64,000 bases of DNA from Prochilodus magdalenae (taxonomy: Eukaryota > Chordata > Actinopteri > Characiformes > Prochilodontidae): assembly GCA_024036415.1 (NCBI GenBank), contig JAMWET010000668.1, positions 62,001-126,000 of the forward strand, in the 5' to 3' direction. Shown one piece after another: positions 27,502 to 38,893 of this stretch; the stretch's first letter is position 1, and each line of letters begins with the position of its first letter. The position numbers and the translations under genes were made by a program. The notes beneath the pieces are model-generated. The model worked only from the letters and a program-made list of their open reading frames with translations, ran no database searches and had not been told where the DNA came from.

Positions 27502-28653
27502 TCAGGCTAAAGCAAAAGGTGGACTCGACTGACAGGAGATTTCAGTCCAAGTCCTAAAGGGTGAGAAAATAATGTAATGAAAACACTCAATGGAAAGATT
27601 CAGGTTTTGGTTTAGGGATGGCATCATGGCATCATTCCAAAGAATCTTTTTTTGACAAATTAATTTTTAAATGTTTTGGCCAACTGGGGGCAGGGAGAGG
27701 TCGACATTCGTTACACCAGCCAAACGCACAGCGCTGACCCAACGCAACGACGACAGACAAAAGACTAAAGGTCTCTCACAGCACACAGAAATAAAACTTT
27801 ACAAGATCCAATACCAAATAGCACACCCTTCATTACCCCTTTTCATCCACATACACGTAGAAAAATAGGCTCCACCATACAGTCAAATGACTGATTAACG
27901 AAATGAAATAAAGACATAAGAAATAAAAATGACAAAAAGTATTTCCTTATGTCAAATTCAGCATTATGCTTTGTATGTTTTGTTATCTTAAGAGGCCTGT
28001 ACAAAAAATAATAATAATTCTAAAGTAGGCTGTGTGGCAGTCCATCTAGGCATTTGACCTAATAAATATGTAAATGGTTTCATCGTTTCACTGAAAAATG
28101 GGAACACATAAAAAACACTTGGGTTGTCAAACATTTAAAGATAAAGTAAAGCCACCAATACGTTTCCTTACCATTAAAAGCTGGGTGCTATGTGTTTTCC
28201 TTATTCTTTCACTTCAGCATGAAAACCCAATTAGCAGGAAAAAAGTAAAAATGTAATAATAATATCAGAGACATTTTGACCGAATGCAAGTTTTTGTTCC
28301 CATTTATTCCTGCTGTTTTACAAGGTTCCAGGTCATCGCACGTGCTTCTCTACATAATGACCCATTCTATTCAGTTGTGTTTGTACTTATATATATATAT
28401 ATATCTGTAAATAAGTTTTGGTTTGGCAGGTTAATTCCATACAGGTGGAATTTTATACTTGCATTACACCTGTTAATGGCAACCAGTTTTAATACTGATC
28501 AGAAAACTCCTAAACTAAAAAAGGGAAAGCAGAGTGCTAGCGTTGCCATTCCTGGATTTAGATTAGAGTTTAACTATAACTCGAACAGCTATGAACAAGA
28601 AAAACTACGATGCTGCTAAAACACGTAATGGTAATTAGAAATCATGTCCTTGC
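24791..28653. other. Intergenic or distal tenm3 3' flank
   Basis: This is AT-rich sequence with no supported gene. It holds a (TA)n tract of about 80 bp at 27417-27497, several A/T homopolymers and an AT tract near 28391-28405. Part of it may belong to a long tenm3 3'UTR, because vertebrate TENM3 messages have long 3'UTRs, but no boundary is visible. Confidence 0.5.
27417..27497. repeat. Microsatellite (TA)n, about 40 units
   Basis: The TA alternation is uninterrupted for about 80 bp. It is self-complementary and able to form a cruciform. Confidence 0.97.
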
Positions 28654-29865
28654 TTTATTTTGATGTATCTCTAACTATTGCCTAAAGCCCAAGTTGTACT
28701 GGGAGCCATCACCTCAAAACATACTGAATATTACAAAGGAAGGGCAGCCAAGCTATGAAGCCAACCAACAGTCATGGCTGAATAAACAAAACCAAAACAG
28801 TGCAAAACTGTACCAGAGAATGGAAAGTAAAAAAAATAACATTTCAATGCACAGATTAATGAGACAGTACAGCTGATTTTGTTTTGATAAGCATTACCAT
28901 AAATTCTGATAAGATCAAATATTTAAATTCATGAAGTGTAAACAGTAATGCATGACAAGATGAAAAAAGAAGGTCTCAATATTTTTAAATTTTTATTTTT
29001 TATGTATAAACACTGTACATAAATTACTTTCTCTGAGACTAATATTCATGTATGGATAAGTGTATTTTTTTAAGTTTAAAAAAAAAATTCTGTAAAGATA
29101 CTCTCACATCTCTTGTCAAAAGACTGGTCAGATATGATATATATGTTTAGTTTTGTCTGTTTTGCTCTCTACTCTACATCCGCCACCATTTGAGCTGGTT
29201 CAGCAATGACATTGAACACTCAGACTTGACTTGAATACTCGAATCTTAATTGTGTCCGTTAAGAAAGCGAAGCAGGAAAGAATCATGGTCAGTTCACTCA
29301 CAGCTGTACAACTCTGTCCAATACAGTCCACAGAAACTGAAAGCAAGAACAGCTTTTCAGAGTTAACGAAGCTCAGCGTGGATCACCACAGTAGCCTACA
29401 GTTAGCATTCTGAAGAAAACAATTCAGAGGCTTGTACAGGTTACTCCAGCTGAGTGCAGTGGTTTTGCGCATGTAAACACATTGTGTTTTTTTTTTTGTT
29501 CTTTTTAAATTCCATTAAGTGTATGACCTTTAAGGTATTTCATACAAAAAGCACAAAAATTGAAGTTTTTTTTCTTCAAAATTGAGAGTCCTCGCTCTGT
29601 CAGAAAGAGTTCATTCGTCCACTTGCTGCTTCAGCTTGTAAAACATGTCAGTTAGGGGCGTGTCTGGTGTGGTTTGTGACAAAGTTGGGCATTATCCCAG
29701 GTCTTTTTTTCTACATGGTAACAGAGAGAGGCAGCTAGGCACAGTTTGCCCCATCCTACCCTTTGCAGTTGCAAGCTGGGGTTGGGAGGGCTTTTAGCAA
29801 GTATATAAGGGGAGTATAGAGTGGGGCAGTAGTGTGTTGTGATGCTCCTGGAACAGTACAGACTG
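28654..29865 (-). other. tenm3: Probable tenm3 3'UTR
   Basis: The sequence lies directly downstream of the tenm3 stop on the minus strand. Canonical AATAAA hexamers on that strand occur at 28997-28992 and 28659-28654, giving a 3'UTR of about 0.87 or 1.2 kb if used. Others lie further out, so the true end may be more distal. No coding exon lies in this stretch. Confidence 0.45.
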
Positions 29866-30624
29866 TTACCTTTTCCCAATCTCACTCTGCCGCAGGAACT
29901 GGATGTTGTTAGCACTGTCAGCAAGCTCTGGGTATTGCTCCACGGAAAGTACGTAGTAGCCGTCATAGCCCAAGACTTTCCCAGAGCTCAGAAGCTGTCG
30001 TTTTTCACCTTCAGTCCAAAGCCGAACACCTTCTTCCCCATCCCGCACCCTCTGTTGTTCCCGTGCCCATGCGCTCGCTAGTGCCCGTTGCCTGGCTTGC
30101 TCCAGAACACGTGCCTTTTCTTCATCTAACGTCATACCGTAGCGTACATGGAGTGCCAGCGATCCATACTGTAGCTCCACATCTGCAAAACGCCGAGTGC
30201 GCCCATTCACCACCGTGGTGGATTGTGAGACGGTCACATTGACGCCATTCTCCAGGCTCTTGCGGCCACTGGTGAGGCGCAGTGCCCCCAGGTCGCTTTC
30301 AGGCAGGCTGGTCTTGATGAAGTAGTGTGTGTCACGGCCCTCGATAGTGAAGTGCAGGTCCTCCAGGTAAAAGGCATTGTTGAGCACTGCTGCCACCTTA
30401 ATGCAGTCCTCGTTAGCAATGTTTAGAGCATTGGTTGCCACCTGGCCCTTGCTGGTAATGGCGAGCATAACACCTTTGCCAATCAAGGACTTGACAGTGG
30501 CAAACCACAGCCAGGGTTTGTCCCGTGTTGAGCGGCGCCGGCTTAGCTGGATCTCCGGCATCCTCTCAAAGGACAGGAAGGCCTTGGACTGACGGGTCAC
30601 TTCCTGCTGGACACCTGAGATAGA
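29866..30624 (-). CDS. tenm3: tenm3 last coding exon: Tox-GHH-like domain and TCAP-3
   Basis: The acceptor is cccccttgtag; the stop TAA is at 29868-29866. Residues 1329-1580 start [20 protein letters not shown] and contain [92 protein letters not shown] and [20 protein letters not shown], and end [13 protein letters not shown]. The part around DTHYF corresponds to the Tox-GHH fold, a catalytically degenerate relative of bacterial HNH/GHH nuclease toxins. The last ~43 residues, after a KR pair, are the teneurin C-terminal associated peptide; the form and GKR ending are those described for fish TCAP-3, with GKR a possible amidation signal. The gene ends 17.9 kb from the dctd stop. Confidence 0.97.
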   Translation of the reverse strand, partial: SISGVQQEVTRQSKAFLSFERMPEIQLSRRRSTRDKPWLWFATVKSLIGKGVMLAITSKGQVATNALNIANEDCIKVAAVLNNAFYLEDLHFTIEGRDTHYFIKTSLPESDLGALRLTSGRKSLENGVNVTVSQSTTVVNGRTRRFADVELQYGSLALHVRYGMTLDEEKARVLEQARQRALASAWAREQQRVRDGEEGVRLWTEGEKRQLLSSGKVLGYDGYYVLSVEQYPELADSANNIQFLRQSEIGKR

Positions 30625-31263
30625 CTACAAGGGGGTGAGATGAAAAAACATTAACAAGGTAAACTGCAAAGTGTGGCAACAGGATTATTATTTCAGATAC
30701 AGTTTTATCAAAGTTTGGAAATTAATTACTAGAAAGCAAAACAACAGCTTAGGCAAGGCCATTTTGATCATACATTATAACAAGAGAAAAAGATCACAGG
30801 AACCGAAGGTGATATGAATTTTCTAACAAAACAAAGCAAACAACAACAAAAGGTATCAAAATAAATGCTTATTTACAAACAGGCTGTTTGGGACTCCAAT
30901 CTGTGTCCTGGCTGGTTAATTTCACAAAGAGATCCGACTATCGTGTTAGAATTATTAACTCCAAAAAGGGACTTATTTGCACATCAAATGCTTATAGATG
31001 GTGACCTTCTCTGTCACTGCTAATGAGCCGAGAAGCACCCTAAGTTTTGTTCTTTCTTAACAGGTTGTGCACAGCCTGCTTATAAAATCTTATCTTAGTG
31101 TGACTCTCCTGAATTAATAAAGCATTAATAAAAAATAAAATACATAAAATAACACTTTCAGGACAGGCAGGAAAAGGCTGTGTATAAAACAAATATGATT
31201 TTATATGTGGCACATATGAAACACTGTTTAGAGTGTCTCTTCAAGGTTTTGTGTTAAACGTAC
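30625..31263 (-). other. tenm3 intron, 639 bp
   Basis: A short AT-rich intron with GTACGT donor and AG acceptor. No repeat or embedded gene is visible. Confidence 0.9.
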
Positions 31264-31394
31264 CGGAAGGTCATCCCACAGCTGGCTCTTCTTCATTTCC
31301 AGTGATGGTTGCGTCAGGTCAAATTTAGGAATCGGAAATCCAGGGATGGCATTGTGAAGGTGGAAACCAAATGTTACCAGCCAGATGTTCACAT
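31264..31394 (-). CDS. tenm3: tenm3 exon: linker after Rhs core
   Basis: The acceptor is tatctgtccttag and the donor CTTCCG|GTACGT. Residues 1285-1328 read [40 protein letters not shown] and DDLP. The FGFHLHN.IPGFP motif follows the Rhs core in all teneurins and leads to the antibiotic-binding-domain-like linker. It ends in phase 0. Confidence 0.95.
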
Positions 31395-31915
31395 CTAAGG
31401 ACAGATATTTAACATAAATTAAGTACTGCAGTGTTCTTATTAAAGCTCTAGTCAAGTACTTGCTCATTCTTATGACATGCCTAGTGTTTGCTGTCATTAA
31501 ATGTAAAGATGTATAAATGTACTGCTGAAATGATTCAACCTACATTGAAAATGAGGTTTATTAGCAAAATTGTATGTTAGAAATATCAACAACTGTCCAA
31601 GAGTAATGGACTAAGATTCTTTAAGAACGCTGCCAGAAGCTGGTGTCTGTCTATGACACAGCATAAGGGTCTCTGCTAAGTACTAATGATGCTTGTCATA
31701 AACTGGTTGAGTAATTCTGATACTACAGTAGTCATTAAAGTAGTCATTTTGTCTGGAGAAACCAATTGTTATTTTATTTGTGTTGAGCTATTTAAATAGT
31801 TTGGTTTGTTGCAAACAGCTAAAAGTTTGTACATTTTGATAACAAACAATTTGCAAAGGGGATGAATAATTTAGATTCCAACTGTAACAAAAACAATGTC
31901 CACATTTGTCCTTAC
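31395..31915 (-). other. tenm3 intron, 521 bp
   Basis: A short AT-rich intron with GTAAGG donor and TTAG acceptor. Nothing else was recognised inside. Confidence 0.9.
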
Positions 31916-33527
31916 CTGTGACATACTCTTTGACATCATGGACCTTGCTAACGGGGTTATTATTGCGGAACATGTACAGGTTAAAGGGTGCAGGGTCCTT
32001 TCCTACTCTAGTCCATGTGCTAATATCTGGTGTGGTCCAGCGGCCAGCTGGGATGTCATAATCTCTTTCTCCAAAGTGCAGCAACCTTGTCAGTGGATCA
32101 TACAGTCCTCCATGGAAGCCAATCACCAGCTGAAAGTCAGGATTGGAGTCAAAGTAGATCTCCCCATAGGCAGTGTACTGCACCTGCTTCAGAAGTAACC
32201 CATTGCTGCTAAAGACTGCCAGTGGAGTCCCAGTATTGTCACAGGCAATATAGAACTCTTCTCCACTGCTGATTTCCATGGCAAACAGATGACCTTGCAG
32301 ATCATAGTACAGCGAGGTGATTTCAGAGCTAGAATGGTTGTAGACATGGGTAATGCGTGTGGGATAGTTCAAATCGGCATAGAAAAACTGCAGGTGTTGT
32401 CCCAGGCTGTTTCTGGAGGCCAGACGTCTACCCAAGCCATCATAGCGGTACTGGATGGTCCATCCACTAGCCTTGCTGTGAACCCGCACCAGCAGACCTT
32501 TGGAATTATACTCAAAGATCTCTGCGCCTCTTTGCCGCAGAAACCCATCTTCATCCATTCTATACTGGATGTCTCCTAGGCGAGTGATCCGGTCCCTTAG
32601 GTCATAACGTAGTGGTGTTAGCCGGGCACTGTTGCCAGGGTTCAGTAAATGCAAGTTGCCGTTCAAGTCATAACTGTAGCGCCACATCATCTTTTCATTC
32701 AGGTAGACCGTCTGTAACTGGCCATCCACGTCATAGTCATATCCATATTTGGTGGTGTTGGCAAAAGGCCCAATCTTGATTTCCCGCTTGGTGACACGGC
32801 CCATGTTGTCATATTGTATGGTGATCCAGTACATGAGGGACCGGAAGATCTCGTATTGGATCTCCTTGATCCTGCCATGGACATCAAAATGTTTGGTGTA
32901 GGTCATGACTGCTGTGGAGATGATCTGATTTATGTCATAATAGATGACCCCAAACTTGCCAAACTGTTCTACCTTGCCTGAAATGTCATCAAACTGGTAG
33001 AGGTCAATAGGTAGTGGAGTTTCATTGATGACACCTTGCATACTGGTGACCCGGAAGCTATTGTCATAAGAGTAGTCAAAGCGGGCATTAACCATGCCAT
33101 CCTCACTAAAACGAAATATCTGTCTGTCCACTAGGGGGCCGATCTGCCTGTAGCGAATAGAGCAGATGAAACCCTCACTCTGCAAGTTCACTGTCTTTAG
33201 GACGCCAGCTGTCTCATCGTAAGTAAAGCTAACGCGAGTGCTGTCGTACAGGATTTCTGACAACTTGTTCTGTCTTCTGTACTTGTACAGGACGCGCCGA
33301 CCAGTGCCCAAGTGTGCAACCCGGAGGAGCTGCCCATCCTCGCTGTAGTCTACAGTGACTGAGGCATTGCTCTCGGGAGGATGGTAGATGTTCCTGTAGT
33401 AGCCAATAGAACGGATGGTCTCCATAGTGTGGCGTGCCACGCTAGGCATAGTAATGGCAGACAGGCGGTCTTGCAGGTCGTAATCAAAGATGTACTGCCG
33501 CTGGCTGTGTAACAGGAGCACCATGGA
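31916..33527 (-). CDS. tenm3: tenm3 large exon: YD barrel and Rhs-associated core
   Basis: The acceptor is tttcatttccag and the donor ACAG|GTAAGG; the exon is 1,612 nt. Residues 748-1284 start [20 protein letters not shown] and carry many YD repeats ([72 protein letters not shown]). They end in the Rhs-associated core [30 protein letters not shown] and [11 protein letters not shown]. This core plugs the barrel in solved teneurin structures and is shared with bacterial Rhs/YD polymorphic toxins, from which this part of teneurins has been proposed to descend. NAS, NET, NHS and NTT are candidate glycosylation sites. The single long exon is typical of vertebrate teneurins. Confidence 0.97.
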
Positions 33528-34992
33528 CTGGAAATGAAAAGAAAAAAATAGCAAATAGTAAGTAGTAAAAAAGAAACTTGGACAATTCATTCATATTAGA
33601 GATTTTAGAATTCAAATGGTGTGCAAAAGCAAATATTAACAATGCATTTTGGTACACTTTCCACATTTGTTTTTTTTTAAACAGTCTGTATATTTTGTTG
33701 GTGGCATAATTCTAAAGTGTTTGGAAATTACCGTCTTTTTTGCCTAGTTATGCGCCTGTATTCATCTCATAATGTAGGGCTTGATAAAAGTCATAATCAC
33801 TAAGCAAAGTTATTAATGGTCTTTACATACAGCAGCAGAATTCATTGTTTCTGCAGTTGATAAATAAATAACCAAATAATACACGCCTAATGTATGCATC
33901 ACTATGGCAGAAAAACACCTACTCTGCAAGTTGACTGCACTCTACAATTGAGAGTGGTCTCATGTTTATTCTAAGTCTGTTTGTGGGGATTTTGACAGAC
34001 AGCATAAACCTGGTTGATAAGTGAGTCTAGCTGTAGGGCCATACTACAAACAGGACCCATGCCCTGCTAGTTCACCATGCGAAGCTGTGCCGAACAAAAG
34101 TTGCAGCAAAACCCGCTACATCATTCATCTTTATTGTGTTTATCATCTTTTCCTTCCATTCTCTGTGTCTCTTCCTTCTCTTTCTTCCCTGGTAAAAAGG
34201 CAACAGCTGAAGCCCGTTGGGAGCAGCATGGAGGCGACAAAGGCTAGTCTCTGTGATGAGACTCTGCCTTGTCATCCATACTTGGACAGACATTACTCAC
34301 ACTCCCTAGGCACTGCAGGTGGCATATGTTCCCTACGTTGATATCCTTCTCTCTGGACATGCTACCTGCACACATGGCAGACGATGGAAAGGCGGGCAAA
34401 GCCATGAATAATTAATCTATAGACACACATACACAAACAGCCGCTCTGTTAGACTTCCTTCAAAAACTTTTAATCTCAAACGTGTCTCAGAGCTGTCTCT
34501 ATGGGATCCTACCTGAGAGCTAGCTGTATACGGAGAAAGATTTTTTAAGGTACTTCAGGTATGGCCATATCCTGCCTTGGGTTATGGTTGTGTAAGCCAC
34601 AGCTTTGCTAACTGAGGACTGACTATATTTGTTGACTATTTATTTATTTATTTATTTTGTGTTTAATCCTGATACAATAATATTAGTGTGTCCACTGAAG
34701 CACAGTAAAAAAAGTTGCCATCTGTACTGAATCTCCTGCACGCTCCTGAGCACAGTGGTCACCTAGAGCTTAAGTTAAAGCTTAGATGAGGTCTGCTTAA
34801 TACAAATGACTGCACCTTACTATTCCTGTCTGACCTGCACTTTTGAGGCAAGTTTAATACAGTTGTTACTTACTGTGTTGACTATCAATTAATTATTAGC
34901 TCACAGATACAGTGCATAATAAATAAAAAAAAGCGATAATCCATTCTATGCCACTTAAATATTCACACAGATATATATATATCACTTGTGAG

Positions 34993-34998
<6 letters not shown>

Positions 34999-35037
<39 letters not shown>
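34999..35037. repeat. Microsatellite (GT)n
   Basis: About 19 GT units immediately precede the left inverted repeat of the Tc1-like element. Confidence 0.97.
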
Positions 35038-35039
<2 letters not shown>

Positions 35040-36559
35040 CTCATAAAAGTGAGTACACCACTCACATTTTAGTATATATTTTATTTGATCTTTTCTTGGG
35101 ACAACACTGAAGATGACACTTTGACACAATGTAAAGTAATTAGTGTACAGTTTGTATAACAAGGTAATTTTTCTGTGCCCTCAAAAGAACTCAACACACA
35201 GCCATTAATGTCTAAACCACTGGCAACAAAAGTGAGTACACCCCTAAGGGAAAATGGCCAAATTGTGCCCAAAGTGTTAATATTTTGTACGGCCACAAAT
35301 ATTTTCCAGAACTGCCTTAACTGTCTTGGGCACCGAGTTTACTAGAGCTTCACAGGTTGTCACTGGAAACCTCTTCCACTCCTCCATGACGACATCACGG
35401 ACCTAGTGGATGTTAGAGGATGTGTGCTCCTCCACCTTCCTTTTGAGGATACCCCACAAATACTTAATAGTGTTTAAGTCTGGAGACATGCTTAGCCAGT
35501 CCAGCAAGTGTGTTTGGGGTTTCTGAAGGGAGTAGATCATGCTTTGCTTCAGTATGTCACAGTACATGTTGGAATTTATGGTTCCCTCAATGAACTGTAG
35601 CTCCCCACAGCCTGCAACACTCATGCAGCCCCAAAGAATGACACTTCCACCACCATGCTTGTCTGTAGGCAAGACACACTTGTGTTTGTACTCCTCACCT
35701 GGTTGCCGCCAAATGCGATTGACACCATCTGTACCAAATAAGTTTATCCTGGTCTCATCAGACCATAGGACATGGTTCCTGTAATCCATGTCCTTAGTCT
35801 GCGTGTTTTTTATCATCTTTGCATCATCTTTAGATAAAACATAGTTTTTTGCATAAAACATAGTTCCTTTTGGGACGACAGCCATGCAGACCAATTTGAT
35901 ATAGTGTGCGGTGTGTGGTCTAAGCACGGACAGGCTGACCCCCCCGACTCCTTTATCCTCTGCAGCAATGCTGGCAGCACTCCTACGCCTATTTTCAAAA
36001 GTCAGTCTGTGTATATGACTCTGAGCATGTGCACTCAACCTCTTTGGTTGACCATAGGGAGGCCTGTTCTGAGGGGAACCTGTCCTGTTAAACTGCTGTA
36101 TGGTCTCGGCCTCTGCGCTGCAGCTCAGTTTCAGGTTGTTGGCAATCTTCTTATAACCTGGGCCATCTTTATGTAGAACAACACTGCTTTTTTTCAAAAC
36201 CTCAGAGAGTTTTTTTGCCATGAAGTGCCTTGTTGAACTTCCAGTCACCAGTATGAGAGAGTATGAGAGTGATAACACCAAATTTAACACACAATGCTCC
36301 CCATTCACACCTGAGACCTTGTGACACTAACAAGTCACATGACACTGGGGAGGAAAAATGGCTAATTGGGGACAATTTTCCCTTAGGGGTGTACTTACTT
36401 TTGTTACCAGCGGTTTAGACAATAATGGTTGTGTGTTGAGTAATTTTGAGAAGACAGCAAATTTACACTGTTATACAAGCTGTATATGAACTACTTTACA
36501 TTGTATCAAAGTGTCATATCTTTAGCATCCCATAAAAAGATATACTAAAATATTTACAA

Positions 36560-36560
<1 letters not shown>
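35040..36560 (-). mobile_element. Tc1/mariner-like transposon, decayed, with long terminal inverted repeats
   Basis: The ends are imperfect inverted repeats of about 200 bp. The inner words AACAAAAGTGAGTACACCCC (35226-35245) and, inverted, GGGGTGTACTTACTTTTGTT (36388-36407) match with one or two changes. The middle words ATGTAAAGTAATTAGTGTAC and GCTTGTATAACA also pair. Repeated inner motifs recall the IR/DR layout of fish Tc1 elements. The right end loses the outer AGTGAGTACACC motif in a microsatellite, so it is probably incomplete. A transposase relic lies between the repeats on the minus strand. Confidence 0.85.
35277..36308 (-). pseudogene. Tc1-like transposase, inactivated
   Basis: The minus-strand frame encodes a Tc1-type DDE transposase. 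The N-terminal helix-turn-helix is seen as AKKLSEVLKK..VLHKDGPGYKKIA. The catalytic start is HVLWSDETRINLFG, followed by HGGGSVILWGCMS and SPDLNTIKYLWGILKRKV. Damage is clear. The stretch with the second catalytic Asp (QxDNDPKH in relatives) is deleted between MIYSLQ and LLDWLSMSPDL. The third acidic residue (PIEHLW in relatives) is Lys in TIKYLW. The middle between ENRRRSAASIAAE and TKDMDY is scrambled by frameshifts. A TAG at 35405-35403 interrupts the frame, which otherwise runs on through VRDVVMEEWKRF to GRTKY and TAA at 35279-35277. No activity is expected. Confidence 0.88.
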
Positions 36561-36598
<38 letters not shown>

Positions 36599-36599
36599 T
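36560..36599. repeat. Compound microsatellite (AT)n(AC)n
   Basis: About 12 AT units and eight AC units replace the expected outer end of the Tc1-like right inverted repeat. The tract lies about 70 bp downstream of a tenm3 splice donor on the minus strand. Confidence 0.95.
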
Positions 36600-36669
36600 A
36601 TACACTTTGTTGTTTGTTTCCTGATCCTGGAACAGAATATTGGAATCTGATGCTCCACAACCCCCTCAC

Positions 36670-36966
36670 CTTGTCCAAGTAGGTGTAGCTCCATGTTTTT
36701 CCATCTGCAAATGTTCTGGAGACAATGCGTCCCTGGCTGTCGTATTCCACTCTTTCCACTGTCGGCCCCCTCTGGATGCTGGTCACCTGACCGCTGCTGG
36801 AGTACGTCAGGTTAACGGACATCAGCTTGCTACTGGGGACCCAAAGTGTAGGGTGACCAGCTGCATCATAAACAATCTTCAGCAGGAATTTACGATGGTC
36901 ATCATAGATCTTTTCTGTCCGCAAGGTTCGGTCATAATCCACTGACAGCAGATTTCTGCCATTGAC
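36670..36966 (-). CDS. tenm3: tenm3 exon: YD barrel
   Basis: The acceptor is ttccataaaag and the donor GACAAG|GTGAGG. Residues 649-747 read [60 protein letters not shown] and [20 protein letters not shown]. Several YD repeats are clear ([26 protein letters not shown]). It is 99 whole codons. In-frame read-through would run into an AC/AT microsatellite just past the donor, so correct splicing is needed for the protein. Confidence 0.96.
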
Positions 36967-37015
36967 CTTTTATGGAAGAGAAAAAGCAAATCAACACAGT
37001 ATACTTCACTAGTTA

Positions 37016-37016
<1 letters not shown>

Positions 37017-37052
<36 letters not shown>
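37017..37052. repeat. Microsatellite (ATCT)n
   Basis: About nine tetranucleotide units, followed by GTATGTAT and TATATA tracts to about 37095. Confidence 0.95.
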
Positions 37053-37104
37053 GCATGTATGTATGTATATATGTATAAATATATGTATATATACATACAT
37101 TCAT

Positions 37105-37720
37105 TCATTCTTTAAGCTACAATTACAGACTATAGTCCCTTTGTTTCTATGCATACTTTGTTAACTTCCTTCTCATCAAATTTTTTGGTAGTCAGGACTC
37201 CACAGGACTACCCCTGAGCAGGCATTATCTCAGGGGTAGATCATTCTCAGCACAGAAGTTACACTGATGTGGTGGTGGTGGTACACTGGTACAAAGTGGA
37301 TCTGACACAGCAGTGCTGCTGGAGTGTTTAAACACTGTGTCCACTCTATTACACTCCTTGCTGGTCCAGCTTGTAGATGTAAAGTCTAAGAGAGTTTATC
37401 TGCTGATGCATGGTTTGTGTTGGTCACCTTCTAGTCCTTCATCAGTGGTCACAGGACACTATACATAGGATGCTGCTGGCTTGATGTTTTTGGTTGCTGG
37501 ACTTTTCTCAGTCCAGTAGTGACACTGAGGTGTTTAAAAACTCCAGCAGCACTTCTGTATCTGATCCAACAATCTGTTATGTGGTGGTCCTGTGACTTTT
37601 AAAGAAGATTACAAAACATTAAGATTTCAAAGTATGCAGAGAAACAGACAGGCTGTCTTTGTATTTTTAGAACTGCCAGGTGCTTCTAAATGCTAAGTGG
37701 AACTGAGGAAAAAGGAGTGT
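37105..37720. repeat. Fold-back dispersed repeat, copy A
   Basis: The two halves are imperfect inverted copies. GTGCTGCTGGAGTGTTTAAACAC near 37310 is answered by GTGTTTAAAAACTCCAGCAGCAC near 37530. TTTGTTTCTATGCATACTTT near 37138 is answered by AAAGTATGCAGAGAAACAG near 37630. Words in the centre (CATCAGTGGTCACAGGACAC, GATGCTGCTGGCTTGATGTTTTTGGTT) recur in copy B at 40.4-40.9 kb. No coding capacity is visible, so it is probably a non-autonomous DNA element. Confidence 0.8.
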
Positions 37721-38657
37721 TATACTAAGTACATAGCTTATGAAACAATGAATATGTAGACAGATACAGTTAGACAGATAGACTTCCACACAGATAGTCA
37801 GACAGATACACAGCTAGATAAACAGATGTACTTTATTGATAATAGAGTGGAAATATAGTAGTTTGTCTTCAAATACATACTATAAAAATAAGACATATTA
37901 TTTGAAATATTATTTAAGGCCTGGTTTACTATATTCATTACCAGCATTAGGTTTGCATCTAGGATATTAGATTATAAAGCACATCAGATGATATGATGAT
38001 ATGTAGTTCAATTTAAAGTTGCCCATTAATTCTCAAGTCAGAAGTGCCACACAGCGCCTCCTCAATTCTATATACTTAATTATCTGCTTCTTCTTCATGG
38101 TCTTAACTTCTGGAACAGGTGTTCTGCTTCTGAGATTGAAGTAAGATCAGATGTTGACCTTGGCCTCTATTTTTACTTCCTCACGAATCTAAGGCCCTGT
38201 GTTGATGCCGTGCGACTACCAACACAGGTTGTGGCTAAGAAATAACCACATAGCACTAAATAATTTGCAAAGAACAGCTTCTTTTTTCAGATGCTCCAAT
38301 ATAATCGAAAAAAGCTGTGATGTTTGGAGTTGGAAAGGCATGAATGCTTTTAAAAGCCTATTGGATGAGCAACTTTCCACTACAACACAGAAGCTATTTG
38401 ATCCATTTCTGCAAGAGGGAAGTCACAGTTATTGCAAAATGAAAACTGTCTCTGTACATTTGTATACAGGTTGATATATAAGTTCAAAGGCTTCTTGAAC
38501 TATGATCTAAATAAACTACTTTTGCTAATGGTAAATTTAGTCAGCTACCTGCTTCTTCAGACCAGACTACACCACCAGACTTGAGCTACTGATCACAAAG
38601 TGTTTAAACAAAAAGAAAAAAGCCCAGAACACACATTTAAATAACTATTTTGCTCAC

Positions 38658-38893
38658 CCTCAGCTTCCGGCCAAACACTATGACCTTTCCTCTGGTCTGC
38701 TCCTTCCTGAAGCGCCACTCCACCAGGTTCTGACCATTTTCCCCAGGCAGGCTCATATTCCTCCGGGCCACAGTAGGGTTTGCTGCCCCGGCTAGTATAT
38801 GAGGCTCCGTCTGATAGTGTGAGTCCATTCCATTAGCATATATGACCCTCAGAGAGTTATCATTTCCCACTTGGTAGCTGTTCCTCAGCTGGT
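38658..38893 (-). CDS. tenm3: tenm3 exon: YD barrel
   Basis: The acceptor is cacctcctgtag and the donor CTGAGG|GTGAGC. Residues 570-648 include [60 protein letters not shown] and [17 protein letters not shown]. The pattern is that of the teneurin barrel strand region between two YD segments; NMS is a potential glycosylation site. It ends in phase 0. Confidence 0.96.

Larger units (their letters stand above)
33528..36669 (-). other. tenm3 intron, 3.1 kb, carrying a Tc1-like element
   Basis: The intron contains a decayed Tc1/mariner copy (about 35040-36560) flanked by a (GT)n tract at 34999-35037 and an (AT)n(AC)n tract at 36560-36599. The remainder (33528-34990) is unique-looking AT-rich sequence with a TTTA tract near 34640-34660. 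Confidence 0.85.
36967..38657 (-). other. tenm3 intron, 1.7 kb, with fold-back repeat copy A
   Basis: It holds an (ATCT)n tract at 37017-37052 with adjacent TATG/TATA repeats, the fold-back element at about 37105-37720, AGACAGATA-rich sequence near 37757-37815, and otherwise unique-looking sequence. Confidence 0.85.

Noticed and set aside
29866..30624. Assignment to tenm2 or tenm4
   Set aside because: The C-terminal sequence ([14 protein letters not shown], ending QSEIGKR) and the dctd neighbour fit tenm3 better.
36514..36669. Extension of the tenm3 exon beyond 36670 along the open frame
   Set aside because: The frame runs into an AC/AT microsatellite, and the GTGAGG donor at 36669 joins correctly with the next exon.
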